6,043 nucleotides of DNA from an uncultured Gemmatimonadota bacterium (GTDB lineage: Bacteria > Gemmatimonadota > Gemmatimonadetes > Gemmatimonadales > GWC2-71-9): positions 1-6,043 of the forward strand of contig CAMLHP010000125.1 of the NCBI GenBank assembly GCA_946479805.1, in the 5' to 3' direction. Below are positions 5,939 through 6,043 of this stretch, one piece after another. The notes beneath the pieces are model-generated. The model saw only the letters and a list, made by a program, of their open reading frames with translations, was not told where the DNA came from and searched no databases. Numbering within the stretch: position 1 is the stretch's first letter; the number at the start of each line of letters is the position of its first letter. The position numbers and the translations under genes were made by a program.

Positions 5939-6043
5939 CGGGGTAAGTCGGTGGATCTGGCGCGGGAAGGCGATGGCCTCGCGGATGTGGGGAAGGCCGC
6001 AGATCCAGGCCACAGTGCGCTCGATGCCCAGCCCGAAGCCCGA
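5936..6043 (-). CDS. asnS: Asparaginyl-tRNA synthetase (C-terminal 35 codons, enters from the right edge)
   Basis: The minus strand from 6043 reads [20 protein letters not shown] and then [15 protein letters not shown] before a TAG at 5938-5936. This is the class II synthetase motif 3 (G-F-G-L-G-x-E-R, whose Arg binds ATP) plus the short C-terminal tail of AsnRS, where E-R-T-V-A-W-x-C-G and H-x-R-E-x-I-x-F-P-R are typical. AsnRS attaches asparagine to tRNA-Asn in the cytoplasm. The usual I-P-F-P-R is I-A-F-P-R here. Ala at that place, and the R-L-T-P ending, also occur in aspartyl-tRNA synthetases, so an AspRS of the archaeal-like type is the main alternative. The gene is convergent with mazG, and its stop codon lies in the last unit of the octamer array. 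Confidence 0.8.
   Translation of the reverse strand, partial: SGFGLGIERTVAWICGLPHIREAIAFPRQIHRLTP

Noticed and set aside
1..6043. Mobile elements, CRISPR, tRNA or rRNA genes
   Set aside because: No direct-repeat/spacer pattern, no transposase motif, no terminal inverted repeats and no cloverleaf were seen. The window is almost fully coding with housekeeping genes.

Overview
The window is a GC-rich bacterial chromosomal segment, judged GC-rich from codon usage and not computed. It carries housekeeping genes and one envelope gene pair. The exact taxon cannot be fixed from the sequence. The FadL/PorV-like barrel, the lipoprotein with a classical lipobox and the frequent GTG/TTG starts indicate a Gram-negative-type bacterium with an outer membrane. 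A Gemmatimonadota-like organism is a reasonable but unproven guess. I see no transposase, integrase, phage gene, CRISPR array, tRNA or rRNA.

Layout. Six genes on the minus strand form a very compact run, read from right to left: alr (alanine racemase), deoB (phosphopentomutase), cdd (cytidine deaminase), a lipoprotein gene, an outer-membrane barrel gene, and the first 28 codons of miaB, which runs off the left edge. alr/deoB overlap by 4 nt, deoB/cdd by 8 nt (or 20 nt if the GTG start is used) and cdd/lipoprotein by 4 nt. Lipoprotein and barrel are 1 nt apart, and barrel and miaB are 30 nt apart. This is the architecture of a single translationally coupled operon. mazG (nucleoside triphosphate pyrophosphohydrolase) diverges from alr across about 50 nt. 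At the right edge the last 35 codons of asnS (asparaginyl-tRNA synthetase) converge on mazG, with a seven-copy 8-bp tandem repeat filling the gap and supplying the asnS stop codon.

How the genes fit together. DeoB and Cdd belong to nucleoside salvage and catabolism, MazG to nucleotide-pool cleaning, Alr to D-alanine supply for peptidoglycan, MiaB to tRNA modification and AsnS to tRNA charging. The unexplained part is the secreted pair, a lipoprotein with two similar beta-rich halves followed by a barrel. It is stitched into the salvage operon by a stop/start overlap with cdd, and its role is unknown.

Points worth a second look: the lipoprotein-barrel pair; a Ser in place of the usual nucleophilic Thr in DeoB; a Gly in place of the carbamylated Lys in Alr; a possible leaderless alr transcript; a perfect 11-bp hairpin just inside miaB; and the octamer array between mazG and asnS.
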